From Streptomyces roseolilacinus (GTDB lineage Bacteria > Actinomycetota > Actinomycetes > Streptomycetales > Streptomycetaceae): a stretch of 64,000 nt of DNA. The translations under genes and the position numbers were made by a program. Below are positions 44,089 through 52,186 of this stretch, piece after piece. The stretch's first letter is position 1. Each line of letters begins with the position of its first letter. The notes under the pieces are model-generated. The model searched no databases and had not been told where the DNA came from. It saw nothing but the letters and a program-made list of their open reading frames with translations. The stretch is taken from positions 372,001 through 436,000 of the forward strand of contig NZ_BMSV01000005.1 of NCBI RefSeq assembly GCF_014649335.1. Direction: 5' to 3'.

Positions 44089-44657
44089 CGCCGGGCCGCA
44101 CGGCGCCCCGCCCCGCGCGTCCGCCCGCGACCCGTGCGTCCGCCCGCGTGCCGGGTGGTTCCCGGGCGGACGCCTCCGTGCCCGCCGCTTCCGCGTCCCG
44201 CGGACGACCGGGTGGAAGGCGCCCGCCCCGGCCCCGAGTGGGGGGGCTCCACCGGGTACGCGGGTCGGGGCACGGTCCGGGCGCGGTTGATTGCGTATCC
44301 GGGCCACCGCCCACCCGGATGGCCGCGCACGTTCCGGTTCCGTAGATTCTCGGTCGTCGGCCGACCGGAGGCGCCGGAGCCATCAGGGGTGGCCCTGACC
44401 GCGCCCCGGTCGGCCGGTACTCGCACGGGCATGCGGAACGAGCCGTGCGCGCCGCTTCCGGTTCACCCCACCGGCCGGCGACTCGCCTGCCGTCCCGGCA
44501 GCCGGTGGCGTGCGCCCCCCACGGCGCACGCCGTACCGGGGCTCCTCCGCATGCCCGAGCACCCCGGGAGGTCCGAGGCCGACTCCCTGACGGCCCGGGA
44601 CCGGGGGCCGCCGCGTCCGACGGCCCCCGGCTCCGGGCGTGAGGCGGGACCGCGCCG
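44089..44657. other. intergenic region with a second promoter-like element
   Basis: 569 bp with no convincing gene. It contains a diverged copy of the upstream element of the solute-binding gene at 44287-44348 but no matching coding sequence follows. Confidence 0.4.
44287..44348 (+). repeat. second copy of the 42262 promoter-like element
   Basis: ATCCGG (44297-44302) and CCGGAT (44315-44320) are again followed, exactly 20 bases on, by CGTAG-TTCTC-like sequence with TAGATT (44343-44348). The arms are 12 bases apart here against 6 in the first copy. Confidence 0.55.
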
Positions 44658-46235
44658 CTATCCGGCGTAGGTCTCGTACTCGGCGATCCGCGGCGTGCCG
44701 GTCGAGCCGGTGATCTCGAAGGTGAGCTTCTGCAGCGAGGTGCGGGCGAAGGTGATGACGCCCGCCCCGCTGCCGGAGGTCAGGACGGCGCCGGTGTCGG
44801 CGTTGACGAGCCGCCAGGACCCGATGCTGCCCACGGAGCCCGACGCCTCCCGGATGTTGACTTTGGATACCGCGGTGGGGGAGCCCCACTTGATGGAGAT
44901 GGAGCCGGTCGACCCGGTCGGCGACCAGTAGGTGCTCAGGTCACCGTCCCGTACGTTGCCGTAGCTCGTCCCGTCGGCCTTGCCGGAGCCGTCGGAGCCG
45001 GCCCCGATGCTGAGGTTGGTCCCGCTGGGCTGCGTCGGTCCCGGCGTGGCGGTGGGGCTCGGCGTCGTGGCGGTGGGGCTCGGCGTGGGGCCGGTCGGCG
45101 TCGATGTCGGCGTCGGAGCCGGTGTCTGCGGCGAGCAGTTGCCGTCCGACACCCGCAGGCCCTTGTTGGCACCCGCCGTCTGGCTCACGACGCCCGGTAC
45201 GCAACCGGCCGCGTCGAGGCCGTAGGGGTAGGGGATGTTGACGGTGGTGTTGGACTGGGGGTCGGGACCGGCCGGTTTGTTCTCGCTGCCGGGGCTGGAC
45301 CAGGTCACGTTGTCGAAGATGTTGCCGCTGACCTGCCAGTAGCCGGCCGCGTCGGTGTAGAAGGTGCCCAGGACGTCCTTGGAGTCCTCGAAGTAGTTGT
45401 TGTCCACCTTGGCGCGTGCCCCGGCCCGGGAGTTGATGCCGGACTCGTTGAGGCTCACGTAGTGGTTGTTGTAGATGTGGGCGGTGCCGCCGCGCAGCAG
45501 GGGGGCGCGGGAGTCGATGTTCTCGTACAGGTTGTGGTGGTACGTGATGAACCCGTTGGAGAGGTCGCTCTCACTGGATCCGACGAGGCCGCCGCGGCCG
45601 GAGTTGCGCAGGATGCTGTAGGACAGGGTCACGTACTGCGTGTTGTCCTTCATGTCGAAGAGGCCGTCGTACCCCTCCGACTCCCCGCCCGACGCCTCCA
45701 GGGTGACGTGGTCGACCCAGACGTTGCGGACGTTGCTCTCCATGCCGATGGCGTCACCGCCGTTGGACGTGGGCGAGCCGGACTTCTTGACGTTCCGGAC
45801 GGTCACGTTCTGGATGACGATGTTGCTGGCGTCGCGGATGTGGATGCCGAGCTGGTCGAAGACGGCTCCGCTGCCGACCCCGACGATCGTGACGTTGCTG
45901 ATCTGCTTCAGCTCGATCACGCCGGCGGCGGTGCTGCAACTGCCGCCCGACACCTTGCCGGTGTTGCCGTGGTTGATGGTCCCCTCGACCTGGATGGTGA
46001 TCGGGGTGCTGCTGCTGGCCCGGCCGCACAGGGCCGCGTGGATCGCGGTTCCCGTGGTGGCCCGTACCGTCTGCCCGCCCGCGCCGCCGGTGGTCCCGCC
46101 GTTCTGGGTCGCGTAGCCGGTGACGCCACCGGTCGCCGCCGATGCCTCGGGCGTCGACAGGACCACCCCGGTCGCGGCCGCGAGGGCCATGGTGGCCGTC
46201 GCGGCACAGAGTCGCAGTGCGACTGGTCGCCTCAT
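44658..46235 (-). CDS. secreted pectate lyase, polysaccharide lyase family 1, with C-terminal binding module
   Basis: 525 residues. A signal peptide ends near residue 33 (STPEASA-ATG). The PL1 beta-helix spans about 34-350: IQVEGTINH, SNVTIVGVGSGAVF, NVWVDHVTLEASG (conserved WVDH), YDGLFDMKDNTQYVTLSYSI, TYHHNLYENIDSRAPLLRGG with the catalytic Arg region. A Pro/Thr linker follows (about 380-410). The last 115 residues resemble a discoidin-like carbohydrate-binding module. It cleaves pectate by beta-elimination. AGGGAGAC precedes the ATG. The promoter carries the palindrome GAAAGCGCTTTC. Confidence 0.94.
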   Translation of the reverse strand: MRRPVALRLCAATATMALAAATGVVLSTPEASAATGGVTGYATQNGGTTGGAGGQTVRATTGTAIHAALCGRASSSTPITIQVEGTINHGNTGKVSGGSCSTAAGVIELKQISNVTIVGVGSGAVFDQLGIHIRDASNIVIQNVTVRNVKKSGSPTSNGGDAIGMESNVRNVWVDHVTLEASGGESEGYDGLFDMKDNTQYVTLSYSILRNSGRGGLVGSSESDLSNGFITYHHNLYENIDSRAPLLRGGTAHIYNNHYVSLNESGINSRAGARAKVDNNYFEDSKDVLGTFYTDAAGYWQVSGNIFDNVTWSSPGSENKPAGPDPQSNTTVNIPYPYGLDAAGCVPGVVSQTAGANKGLRVSDGNCSPQTPAPTPTSTPTGPTPSPTATTPSPTATPGPTQPSGTNLSIGAGSDGSGKADGTSYGNVRDGDLSTYWSPTGSTGSISIKWGSPTAVSKVNIREASGSVGSIGSWRLVNADTGAVLTSGSGAGVITFARTSLQKLTFEITGSTGTPRIAEYETYAG

Positions 46236-46428
46236 CCTTGTCTCCCTCTTCGTCTTCGGATGCTGGGTGCCGCTGCGTGCCGTGGTCGTTCCGGCAGGCC
46301 GTCGGGGGGTACCGGCCCGTCGTCGGGCGGGTCGCTGGTCGGCCCGGAAAGGAGGGCTCCTCCCGATGCGGATCGGGCTCGGTGGGCCCGCCGCGGCATG
46401 GGTGTGCGAGGCCGTCGGTGACGGCCCT

Positions 46429-46449
46429 CGTCAATCAGAAAGCGCTTTC
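46429..46449 (-). promoter_or_regulatory. AGCGCT-centred operator and -35 of the PL1 lyase
   Basis: GAAAGCGCTTTC (46438-46449) is a perfect 12-bp palindrome. On the minus strand it is followed after three bases by TTGACG (complement of 46429-46434). No good -10 was found at 17 bp. The mRNA leader would be about 160-190 bases. Confidence 0.7.
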
Positions 46450-46872
46450 CGTCGGTGAGAATAGGGTGACGTTCGACGGGCTGACAAGGTTCCGGACAGT
46501 TGCGGAACGTTTTCTTCCAACTCGCTTGCCGGTCACCGTCCTTGATCACGGGACCGGCGGTCGCCCCGGACGTCCCCGAAGCGCGCCGACGGCGACTGCG
46601 CGTGACCCCGCCGGGCGGGCCCCTCCTCGGAGGCACGCGGGACGGCCCGGCCCGGGGAATCCGTCCGGGCCCGCGCCGGCCCGCGTGCCCGGCCGCGTGG
46701 AGGCGTCGCGGACGGGCCGTCACCCCGTTCGGCGGCGCCTCCGGTCCGGCCCGCGCCCGCCCCGTGGCGAACGCCGCGCCCGCCCCGCCGGCCCCGGTCC
46801 CGTGGGGTGTGTGCGGTTTCGTACCGGGGGTAGCCGGGCTGCCTGAAGGCTGACCTCGGGAGGGGGCTGACG
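46450..46872. other. intergenic region between divergent PL1 lyase and VanZ-like gene
   Basis: 423 bp with no supported gene. A lower-GC part at 46450-46550 is next to the lyase operator; the remainder is GC-rich and should hold the VanZ-like promoter. Confidence 0.35.
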
Positions 46873-47442
46873 ATGACGTGGACGGTCCGGCGGGACACGA
46901 CCAAACGGGCGGAGGAGGAGGCGGCACCCGACCCCGGAGCGGCGCCGGCCGGCCCCAGGTGGCCGAGAGGAGCCCGCATCGCGGCCATGCTGGTGTCCTT
47001 CGTGTTCATGGTGGGGTTCGCGGTGGTCCTGGCCCGGCTGACGCTGGAACCGTCCGTCGCCTCCGAACAGCTGACGCACAGCAACCTGCGCCCCGGTGAC
47101 TCCATCCGCCAGTACCTCGGGCAGCCCGCCTTCCGCGACACCGTCAAGCAGCTCGGCGGGAACATCGCGCTGGGCGTGCCGTTCGGCCTGCTGCTGCCCG
47201 TGCTGGCGCCGCGCACCCGCGGGTTGCTCCGGGTCGTGGTGGTCACCGCCGTCGTGATGACGCTGGTGGAGCTGGTGCAGGGCGCGCTGATCACCGGGCG
47301 GGCCTTCGACGTCGACGACGTGATCCTCAACAGCACCGGCGCGCTGCTGGGTTACGTACTGCTCGGCCGGAGGCTCGGTCGCGCCGTGCACCCCCGGCGC
47401 CGGCACTGGTGGCACCGGTTCACCCGGCGCACCACCCCCTGA
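46873..47442 (+). CDS. VanZ-like family membrane protein
   Basis: 189 residues. Transmembrane segments are at AAMLVSFVFMVGFAVVLARL, IALGVPFGLLLPVLAP, LRVVVVTAVVMTLVELVQG and VILNSTGALLGYVLLG. The segments NIALGVPFGLLLP and ALITGRAFDVDDVILNSTGA are the hallmark of VanZ-like proteins. VanZ itself gives low-level teicoplanin resistance; most homologues, including this, have no known role. Purine-rich sequence precedes the ATG. No glycopeptide-resistance genes are nearby. Confidence 0.93.
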   Translation: MTWTVRRDTTKRAEEEAAPDPGAAPAGPRWPRGARIAAMLVSFVFMVGFAVVLARLTLEPSVASEQLTHSNLRPGDSIRQYLGQPAFRDTVKQLGGNIALGVPFGLLLPVLAPRTRGLLRVVVVTAVVMTLVELVQGALITGRAFDVDDVILNSTGALLGYVLLGRRLGRAVHPRRRHWWHRFTRRTTP

Positions 47443-47617
47443 CGGCCCGCCGCGTCGCCGCCCCGCCGTGCTCCGGCACCGGCGGGGCGGCGGCGCGGCG
47501 CCCCGATCCACCCCCGCGCCACCCCGGCGGGCCGCCGTGCCCGCCCCGTGGGCCAGAGGGGTGGACGGCCCCCGCACCCCGTGCGTGTCACGCCGCCCCC
47601 GGGGAAAGCGGATCTTC

Positions 47618-48946
47618 ATGGCCACCGGAAAAGACCGACCACTCAAGCGTGCCCTGACCACGCGCCTGCTCTACTTCTTCATCCTCGGCGACGTCCTGGG
47701 CGCGGGGGTGTACGTCCTCATCGGCCGGATCGCCGCCGACTCGGGCGGGGCGGTGTGGGTGCCGCTGACCGTCGCGCTCGCCCTGGCCCTGCTCACGGCG
47801 GCCTCGTACGCCGAGCTCGCGACGAAGTACCCGCGGTCCGGTGGGGCCGCGCACTACGTGACCCGCGCCTACGGGCCGTTCGCCGGGTTCCTCGCCGGGT
47901 TCTCCATGCTCGCCGCCGGCGTCGTGTCGGTGGCCGCGCTCGCCCGGGGCTTCGCGGGCGACTACCTCGCGGCCTTCGTCTCGGTGCCCGTCGGCCCCGT
48001 CGCCGTGCTGTTCCTGGTGGCGCTGGCCCTGCTCAACGCCCGCGGCATCCGCGAGTCCACCCGGGCGAACGTCGCCGCCACCGTCATCGAGGTGGGCGGC
48101 CTGGCGATCATCGTCGTGCTCGGGGCCTGGCTCCTGCTGCGCGGTGAGGGCGACCCCGGCCGGCTCACCCGGTTGGGGACGCCCGAGCACGGCGCCGCGG
48201 CGGCCGTCCTGAGCGGCGCGGTGCTGGCGTACTACTCGTTCGTCGGCTTCGAGACCTCGGTGAACGTCGCCGAGGAGACCCGTGACCCCCGACGCTCCTA
48301 CCCGCGCGCCCTGTTCGCCGCGCTCGTCACGGCCGGCGTGGTGTACGTCCTGGTGGGCGCCGCCGCGTCCGCCGCCGTCCCGACGAGCACGCTCGCCGGG
48401 TCCAGCGGGCCCCTCCTCGAAGTGGTCAGGGCCGCGGGCGGCGTACCGGAGCGGCTGTTCGGCGCCATCGCGCTCGTGGCCGTCGCCAACGGCGCGCTGC
48501 TCACCGGGATCATGTCCTCGCGCCTGGCGTACGGGATGGCCCGCGACGGCCTGCTGCCCCGCGCCCTGACCGCGGTACTGCCCGGGCGCCGCACCCCCTG
48601 GGTGGCGATCGCGGTGACGACCGGTCTGGCGGCCCTGCTCGCGCTCACCGGCAGTGTCACCACGCTCGCGTCCACGTTGGTCCTGCTGCTCCTCGTGGTC
48701 TTCTTCATGGTCAACACCGCGCTCCTGGTGCTGCGTCGCGACCCGGGCGAGCCGGGCCACTTCCGGGCCCCGACCGTGCTTCCCGTGCTCGGCGCCGCTT
48801 CCTGCGTCCTGCTGGCCACCCGGATCGAGGCCGCGGTGTGGCTGCGCGGACTGGTGGTCCTCGGCGCGGGCCTGGTGCTGGGCGCGGTCGTCGCGGCACG
48901 CCGCGGCACCGGGCGCGCGGCGGGGGAGCGGGCCACGAGCGGGTGA
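47618..48946 (+). CDS. APC family amino acid permease
   Basis: 442 residues with about 12 transmembrane segments. APC features: FFILGDVLGAGVYVLIGRIA at the N-terminus (the glycine-rich TM1 substrate site), ASYAELATKYPRSGGAAHYV, LAYYSFVGFETSVNVAEETR with the PRRSYPRAL loop, and SSRLAYGMARDGLLPRAL. It should be a proton- or amino-acid-coupled transporter in the cytoplasmic membrane. The start at 47618 has GGGGAAAG about 10 bp upstream. A hairpin follows the stop. The substrate is unknown. Confidence 0.95.
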   Translation: MATGKDRPLKRALTTRLLYFFILGDVLGAGVYVLIGRIAADSGGAVWVPLTVALALALLTAASYAELATKYPRSGGAAHYVTRAYGPFAGFLAGFSMLAAGVVSVAALARGFAGDYLAAFVSVPVGPVAVLFLVALALLNARGIRESTRANVAATVIEVGGLAIIVVLGAWLLLRGEGDPGRLTRLGTPEHGAAAAVLSGAVLAYYSFVGFETSVNVAEETRDPRRSYPRALFAALVTAGVVYVLVGAAASAAVPTSTLAGSSGPLLEVVRAAGGVPERLFGAIALVAVANGALLTGIMSSRLAYGMARDGLLPRALTAVLPGRRTPWVAIAVTTGLAALLALTGSVTTLASTLVLLLLVVFFMVNTALLVLRRDPGEPGHFRAPTVLPVLGAASCVLLATRIEAAVWLRGLVVLGAGLVLGAVVAARRGTGRAAGERATSG

Positions 48947-48972
48947 CCACCGCGCGCCGCCGGACCGGCGCG

Positions 48973-49009
48973 GCCGGGCGCGCGCCCGGTTCGGGGCCGC
49001 GCGCCCGGC
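48973..49009. terminator. bidirectional terminator hairpin
   Basis: Arms 48973-48984 and 48998-49009 are perfectly complementary over 12 bp, between the convergent permease and SRPBCC-like genes. Confidence 0.65.
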
Positions 49010-49036
49010 GGCCGGGGCGGCCCTGGCCCCTCCGGC

Positions 49037-49558
49037 TCAAAGGCCGGCGGTCCCGGGGCCGCGGCGGGCGGCGCGGGCGGCCAGCCGGCGGAGCAGACGG
49101 ACGTACGGCGACCAGCGGGCCGGGCGGGCGACGGTGCCCGTGCAGGCGAGTTCGGCGCGGTCCAGTCCGTCCTCCAGGCAGGCGTCGTGCATCGGCCGCC
49201 AGGCCAGCGGCCAGGTGATCCGGGCCAGGCCGCTGGTCGACATCGCGAGAGTGTGGTGCAGCAGCGTGTGCTCCGGGTCGACGGGCAGCACGGCCAGTTC
49301 GTGGAAGCCGTGGAACCCCCGCGGCCCGGTGAACTCGAAGCGGATCCAGCGCCCGGGTGCGTACCCGGACACGGTGTAGCGCACCGGGCCGTGCCCGCCC
49401 ACCGCGCCGACCGCCAGCGGGCGGTCGAACGCCATCGGCGACCAGTGGCGGCCGGGCCACAACCGGTCGCCCTCTCCGCTCGCCAGCGTGTCGACGAGCG
49501 CGCCCACCGTGCTCTCCTCCGCGGCCAGCAGACGCCCGTGCACGTTGTAGACGCCCAT
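49037..49558 (-). CDS. SRPBCC/START-like hypothetical protein
   Basis: 173 residues. The order of elements (GRLLAAEESTVGALVDTLAS, RLWPGRHWSPMAFDRPL, GPVRYTVSGYAPGRWIRFEF, GFHGFHELAVLPVDPEHTLL, HHTLAMSTSGLARITWPLAW) resembles SRPBCC-fold ligand-binding proteins that include polyketide cyclases and START-like domains. No active-site motif is evident. A GGGGAGGG site precedes the ATG at 49558. It is divergent from a TetR gene with a very regular operator, so it is the probable target. Fold assignment is by eye. Confidence 0.78.
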   Translation of the reverse strand: MGVYNVHGRLLAAEESTVGALVDTLASGEGDRLWPGRHWSPMAFDRPLAVGAVGGHGPVRYTVSGYAPGRWIRFEFTGPRGFHGFHELAVLPVDPEHTLLHHTLAMSTSGLARITWPLAWRPMHDACLEDGLDRAELACTGTVARPARWSPYVRLLRRLAARAARRGPGTAGL

Positions 49559-49576
49559 GCGCCCTCCCCTCATAGT

Positions 49577-49606
49577 ATTGGAGGGATGCCTCCAATTAAT
49601 TGGAGG
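49577..49606. promoter_or_regulatory. triple half-site TetR operator
   Basis: Three perfect half-sites alternate in direction: ATTGGAGG (49577-49584), CCTCCAAT (49589-49596) and ATTGGAGG (49599-49606). The first pair is separated by four bases, the second by two. The site fills most of the 62-bp gap between the divergent genes and overlaps where both ribosome binding regions begin. Confidence 0.85.
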
Positions 49607-49620
49607 GTACTCTCTGTTTC

Positions 49621-50202
49621 ATGGCGAGACCACCCCGCTTCGACACCGACCAGTTGCTCGACGCCGCCGTTCGCCTCGCGGCCGCCGGAGGACCGCCCGC
49701 CGTGACGATGTCGGCGGTCGCCCAGGCCGTCGGCGCTCCGAGCGGCTCGGTCTACCACCGGTTCGCCGGGCGCCCGGCGCTCCTCGCCGAGGTGTGGCTG
49801 CGGACCGTGGAACGCTTCCAGGAGGGCTACCTCGCCGTCCTCGACGGCGAGAGCGACCCGCGCCGCGCCGCGCGCGCGGCTGCCCGGTACGCGGTGGGCT
49901 GGAGCCGGCGGCATCCGGAGGAGGTCGCTCTTCTGCTGTACGGCGCCGCCGACTTCGGCCGCGCCGACTGGTCCGAAGAGCACACCCGGCGCGCCGACTC
50001 CGGTAACCGGCGGGTGTTCGCCACCCTGGAGGCCCTCGCCGGGGCCCTGGGCGCCACGGGCGAGCAGGGCCGGGACCGCATCGTCCTGGCCCTGGTCGAC
50101 CTGCCGCTGTCCGTGGTCCGACGCCATGTGCGAGCGGGTACGCCGCTGCCCCCGCACGCCGAGGACCTCATCGAGGAGTGCACGGCCGCGCTGCTGGGCT
50201 GA
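49621..50202 (+). CDS. TetR/AcrR family transcriptional regulator
   Basis: 193 residues starting MARPPRFDTDQLLDAAVRLA. The HTH is complete: GPPAVTMSAVAQAVGAPSGS VYHRF at about residues 25-50. The C-terminal part (YAVGWSRRHPEEVALLLYGA, DRIVLALVDLPLSVVRRHV) is the helical sensor domain. The start at 49621 is preferred; an in-frame TTG at 49600 falls inside the operator. The gene is divergent from a SRPBCC-like protein and the shared gap holds three operator half-sites, so it should repress both genes. Confidence 0.93.
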   Translation: MARPPRFDTDQLLDAAVRLAAAGGPPAVTMSAVAQAVGAPSGSVYHRFAGRPALLAEVWLRTVERFQEGYLAVLDGESDPRRAARAAARYAVGWSRRHPEEVALLLYGAADFGRADWSEEHTRRADSGNRRVFATLEALAGALGATGEQGRDRIVLALVDLPLSVVRRHVRAGTPLPPHAEDLIEECTAALLG

Positions 50203-50240
50203 GGGCCGCGGTGTGCGACGGCCGCCACCGGAGCCGGGTC

Positions 50241-51104
50241 TCAGCGGTACTCGGCCAGGCCGTCCGTCAGTTCCTCCTCGTCGCCGTCGCGGGCGGCGTA
50301 CAGGGCTTGTTGCAGGGCGAACGTGCCGCGGATCGCCGCGATGCGGGTGGCGAGCCCGCCGTCCGGCCGGCCGCCCAGGGCGAGCACCCGCTCCAGGAGG
50401 CCGTGACCGTGGCCGGCGCCGACGGCCGCGAGGTCCTCGGCCGGGTCACCGAGGGAGACGTCGTCCCAGTCGAGCACTCCGGTCAGGTGCGGCAGGCCGT
50501 CCCTCCACTCCCACAGGACGTTCTCGGCACCGAGGTCACCATGGACCACCGCTTCGGTGAGGTGGGGGAGGCCGTCGAGTGCCGAGAGCTCCCGCTCGGC
50601 CCGCCGGCGCCCGCCGTCGGACATGAGGGCGAACAGCTCCGCGCGCACGCTCGTCGCGAACCGCCGCCACCGGTCCGCCGGCGTCCGAGGCAGAACCGCT
50701 CGTACCGCCGCGTCGCGGCCGGCGCGGTCCAGCCCGGCCAGCAGGGTGGCGTACTGCGCCGCCACGGCGCCGGCCACCCGGGCGTCGTCGAGCGCGCGGG
50801 CCTCCAGCGGTTCCCCGGGAACGCGGCTGAGCACCAGGAACGGCACCCCGTCGGCGCCGGGGGCCTCGCCCTGGGCCGACGGCTCGGGTACGCGGCAGCC
50901 GAGGTCGACACCGGCGAGTGCGCGCAGCACGGCCGCCCGCTCGGGCAGCCGGGCGGCCGCCGCCCGGCTGCGGGGCAGGCACACGACACGGTCCGCGCCC
51001 ATGACCACGTCGTGGAACTGCCCTTGCCGCACGGCGAGACCACCCGGTTCCTCGCCGGGCAGCAGGCGCTTCAGCAGGGCGCGATGGGTCGTGCGGATGT
51101 CCAT
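50241..51104 (-). CDS. APH-family phosphotransferase
   Basis: 287 residues with the aminoglycoside phosphotransferase fold. The Brenner-type loop is LTEAVVHGDLGAENVLWEW and the metal-binding segment LTGVLDWDDVSLGDPAEDLA, both complete. The N-lobe includes VVMGADRVVCLPRSRAAAAR. Such kinases act on aminoglycosides, macrolides or small metabolites. GGAGG precedes the ATG at 51104. It is convergent with the TetR gene and lies next to a chloramphenicol-phosphotransferase-like gene, which hints at a small resistance cluster. The substrate is unknown. Confidence 0.92.
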   Translation of the reverse strand: MDIRTTHRALLKRLLPGEEPGGLAVRQGQFHDVVMGADRVVCLPRSRAAAARLPERAAVLRALAGVDLGCRVPEPSAQGEAPGADGVPFLVLSRVPGEPLEARALDDARVAGAVAAQYATLLAGLDRAGRDAAVRAVLPRTPADRWRRFATSVRAELFALMSDGGRRRAERELSALDGLPHLTEAVVHGDLGAENVLWEWRDGLPHLTGVLDWDDVSLGDPAEDLAAVGAGHGHGLLERVLALGGRPDGGLATRIAAIRGTFALQQALYAARDGDEEELTDGLAEYR

Positions 51105-51330
51105 GGGATGGCCTCCGGATCCTTCACCAACCGGACGGACGGTCCACGAGGCGGCCCGGCACCGTCGACGACCCTGACGAGGAGGGGCGGGCGGGGAACC
51201 GGCAGTGATCCGCTTCCTTCCCCCGCACGGTACGGGACGTACCACGTCTCCTCGCGGCGACGGGGGAGTGGGAGCCCGCGGACGACCGCGTCCGCGACCC
51301 ACTGCGCCCGGGGACGACCACGTCCGCGCG

Positions 51331-51394
51331 ACCGAGCCCGCGGGCAACCGAGCCGGCGGGCAACCGAGCCCGCGGGCAACCGAGTCCGCGGTCA
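51331..51394. repeat. 16-bp tandem repeat, four copies
   Basis: ACCGAGCCCGCGGGCA is repeated at 51331-51346, 51347-51362, 51363-51378 and 51379-51394, with one to two changes per copy. The last copy includes the stop codon of the chloramphenicol-phosphotransferase-like gene. The rest of the 287-bp gap (51105-51391) holds no gene. Confidence 0.85.
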
Positions 51395-51925
51395 CCCGGT
51401 CCGGGCGGCGATGGCCCGCGCGCAGTCCAGGGACTCCGTGTGCGTGGTGTCCACCTCCAGGTCGTAGGCCACGCCCCGGTGGACCAGCTCCGCCTGCGAC
51501 GCGGCCATCCCCTGGGTCCGGTCGCCGCGGGCGATCTCACGGCCCGCGGCGACCGTCCCCTCGCACCTGACGCCGACCCACAGCACGTCCAGTCCGGCCA
51601 GAGCCCTGCGCCACCGCTCCTGGGACGCCGCCCCGCCGAGGAAGACGTCATCGACGATGACCCGGGCACCCGCACGGGCCATCGCGGCGACGCCCTCCCG
51701 CCACGCCGCCTCCAGCGCCCGGAACTCCGATCCGATGTTCACGCCGCCCTCCGCGGTGAATGCGATTCCCGCGTCCGATGCGCGCAGGGAAGCGGGCATC
51801 GCCTCGACCAGCGAGTCGATGGCGGCGGCGAGCCACGGATCCGGCAGCACCGCCTGCAGGCACCGGACGATCCCGGACTTGCCCGAGCTGGATCCGCCGT
51901 TCAACACGATCACCTGAGTCGTCAC
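51392..51925 (-). CDS. chloramphenicol phosphotransferase (CPT)-like kinase
   Basis: 177 residues from a GTG. The start [20 protein letters not shown] holds a P-loop (GGSSSGKS, residues 10-17). CPT features follow: [62 protein letters not shown] and [18 protein letters not shown] of the chloramphenicol producer phosphorylates the drug's C-3 hydroxyl; most homologues have unknown substrates. The ribosome binding site is weak. The stop codon lies inside a tandem repeat. Confidence 0.9.
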   Translation of the reverse strand: MTTQVIVLNGGSSSGKSGIVRCLQAVLPDPWLAAAIDSLVEAMPASLRASDAGIAFTAEGGVNIGSEFRALEAAWREGVAAMARAGARVIVDDVFLGGAASQERWRRALAGLDVLWVGVRCEGTVAAGREIARGDRTQGMAASQAELVHRGVAYDLEVDTTHTESLDCARAIAARTG

Positions 51926-52146
51926 CAGGTCACGGTAGAGGCGACCGCCACGGCGCTCGAAGCGATTTTCGCCGGGCCCGCCCCACTGCCGCACCCCGGT
52001 GGGCCCTCCCGGCCACCGCATGGGAAGGCGGACGGCGGCCGCCCGCGCGGCCCTCGCCCCCCGGCAGGGCGTCACGGCCGGGCACGGGCGTCGGTCCGGT
52101 GGGGAGAAGGAGGTCGGCAGTCGCCTCGGGATTGGGCGGCGCCGGT

Positions 52147-52180
52147 CCCGCCGGCACCCGGTGCACCGGGTGCCGGCGGG
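52147..52180. terminator. terminator, perfect 34-bp palindrome
   Basis: A perfect 34-bp inverted repeat without loop lies just downstream of the minus-strand LLM oxidoreductase stop. Confidence 0.75.
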
Positions 52181-52186
52181 ATCTCG

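Noticed and set aside
44134..44670. Plus-strand ORF after the second promoter-like element
   Set aside because: Composition is Pro/Arg/Gly-rich without domains and it runs into the minus-strand pectate lyase end; no ribosome binding site.
46873..47442. VanZ-like gene as part of a glycopeptide-resistance cluster
   Set aside because: No VanH, VanA, VanX or VanS/VanR-type genes are in the window; VanZ-like proteins are widespread with other roles.
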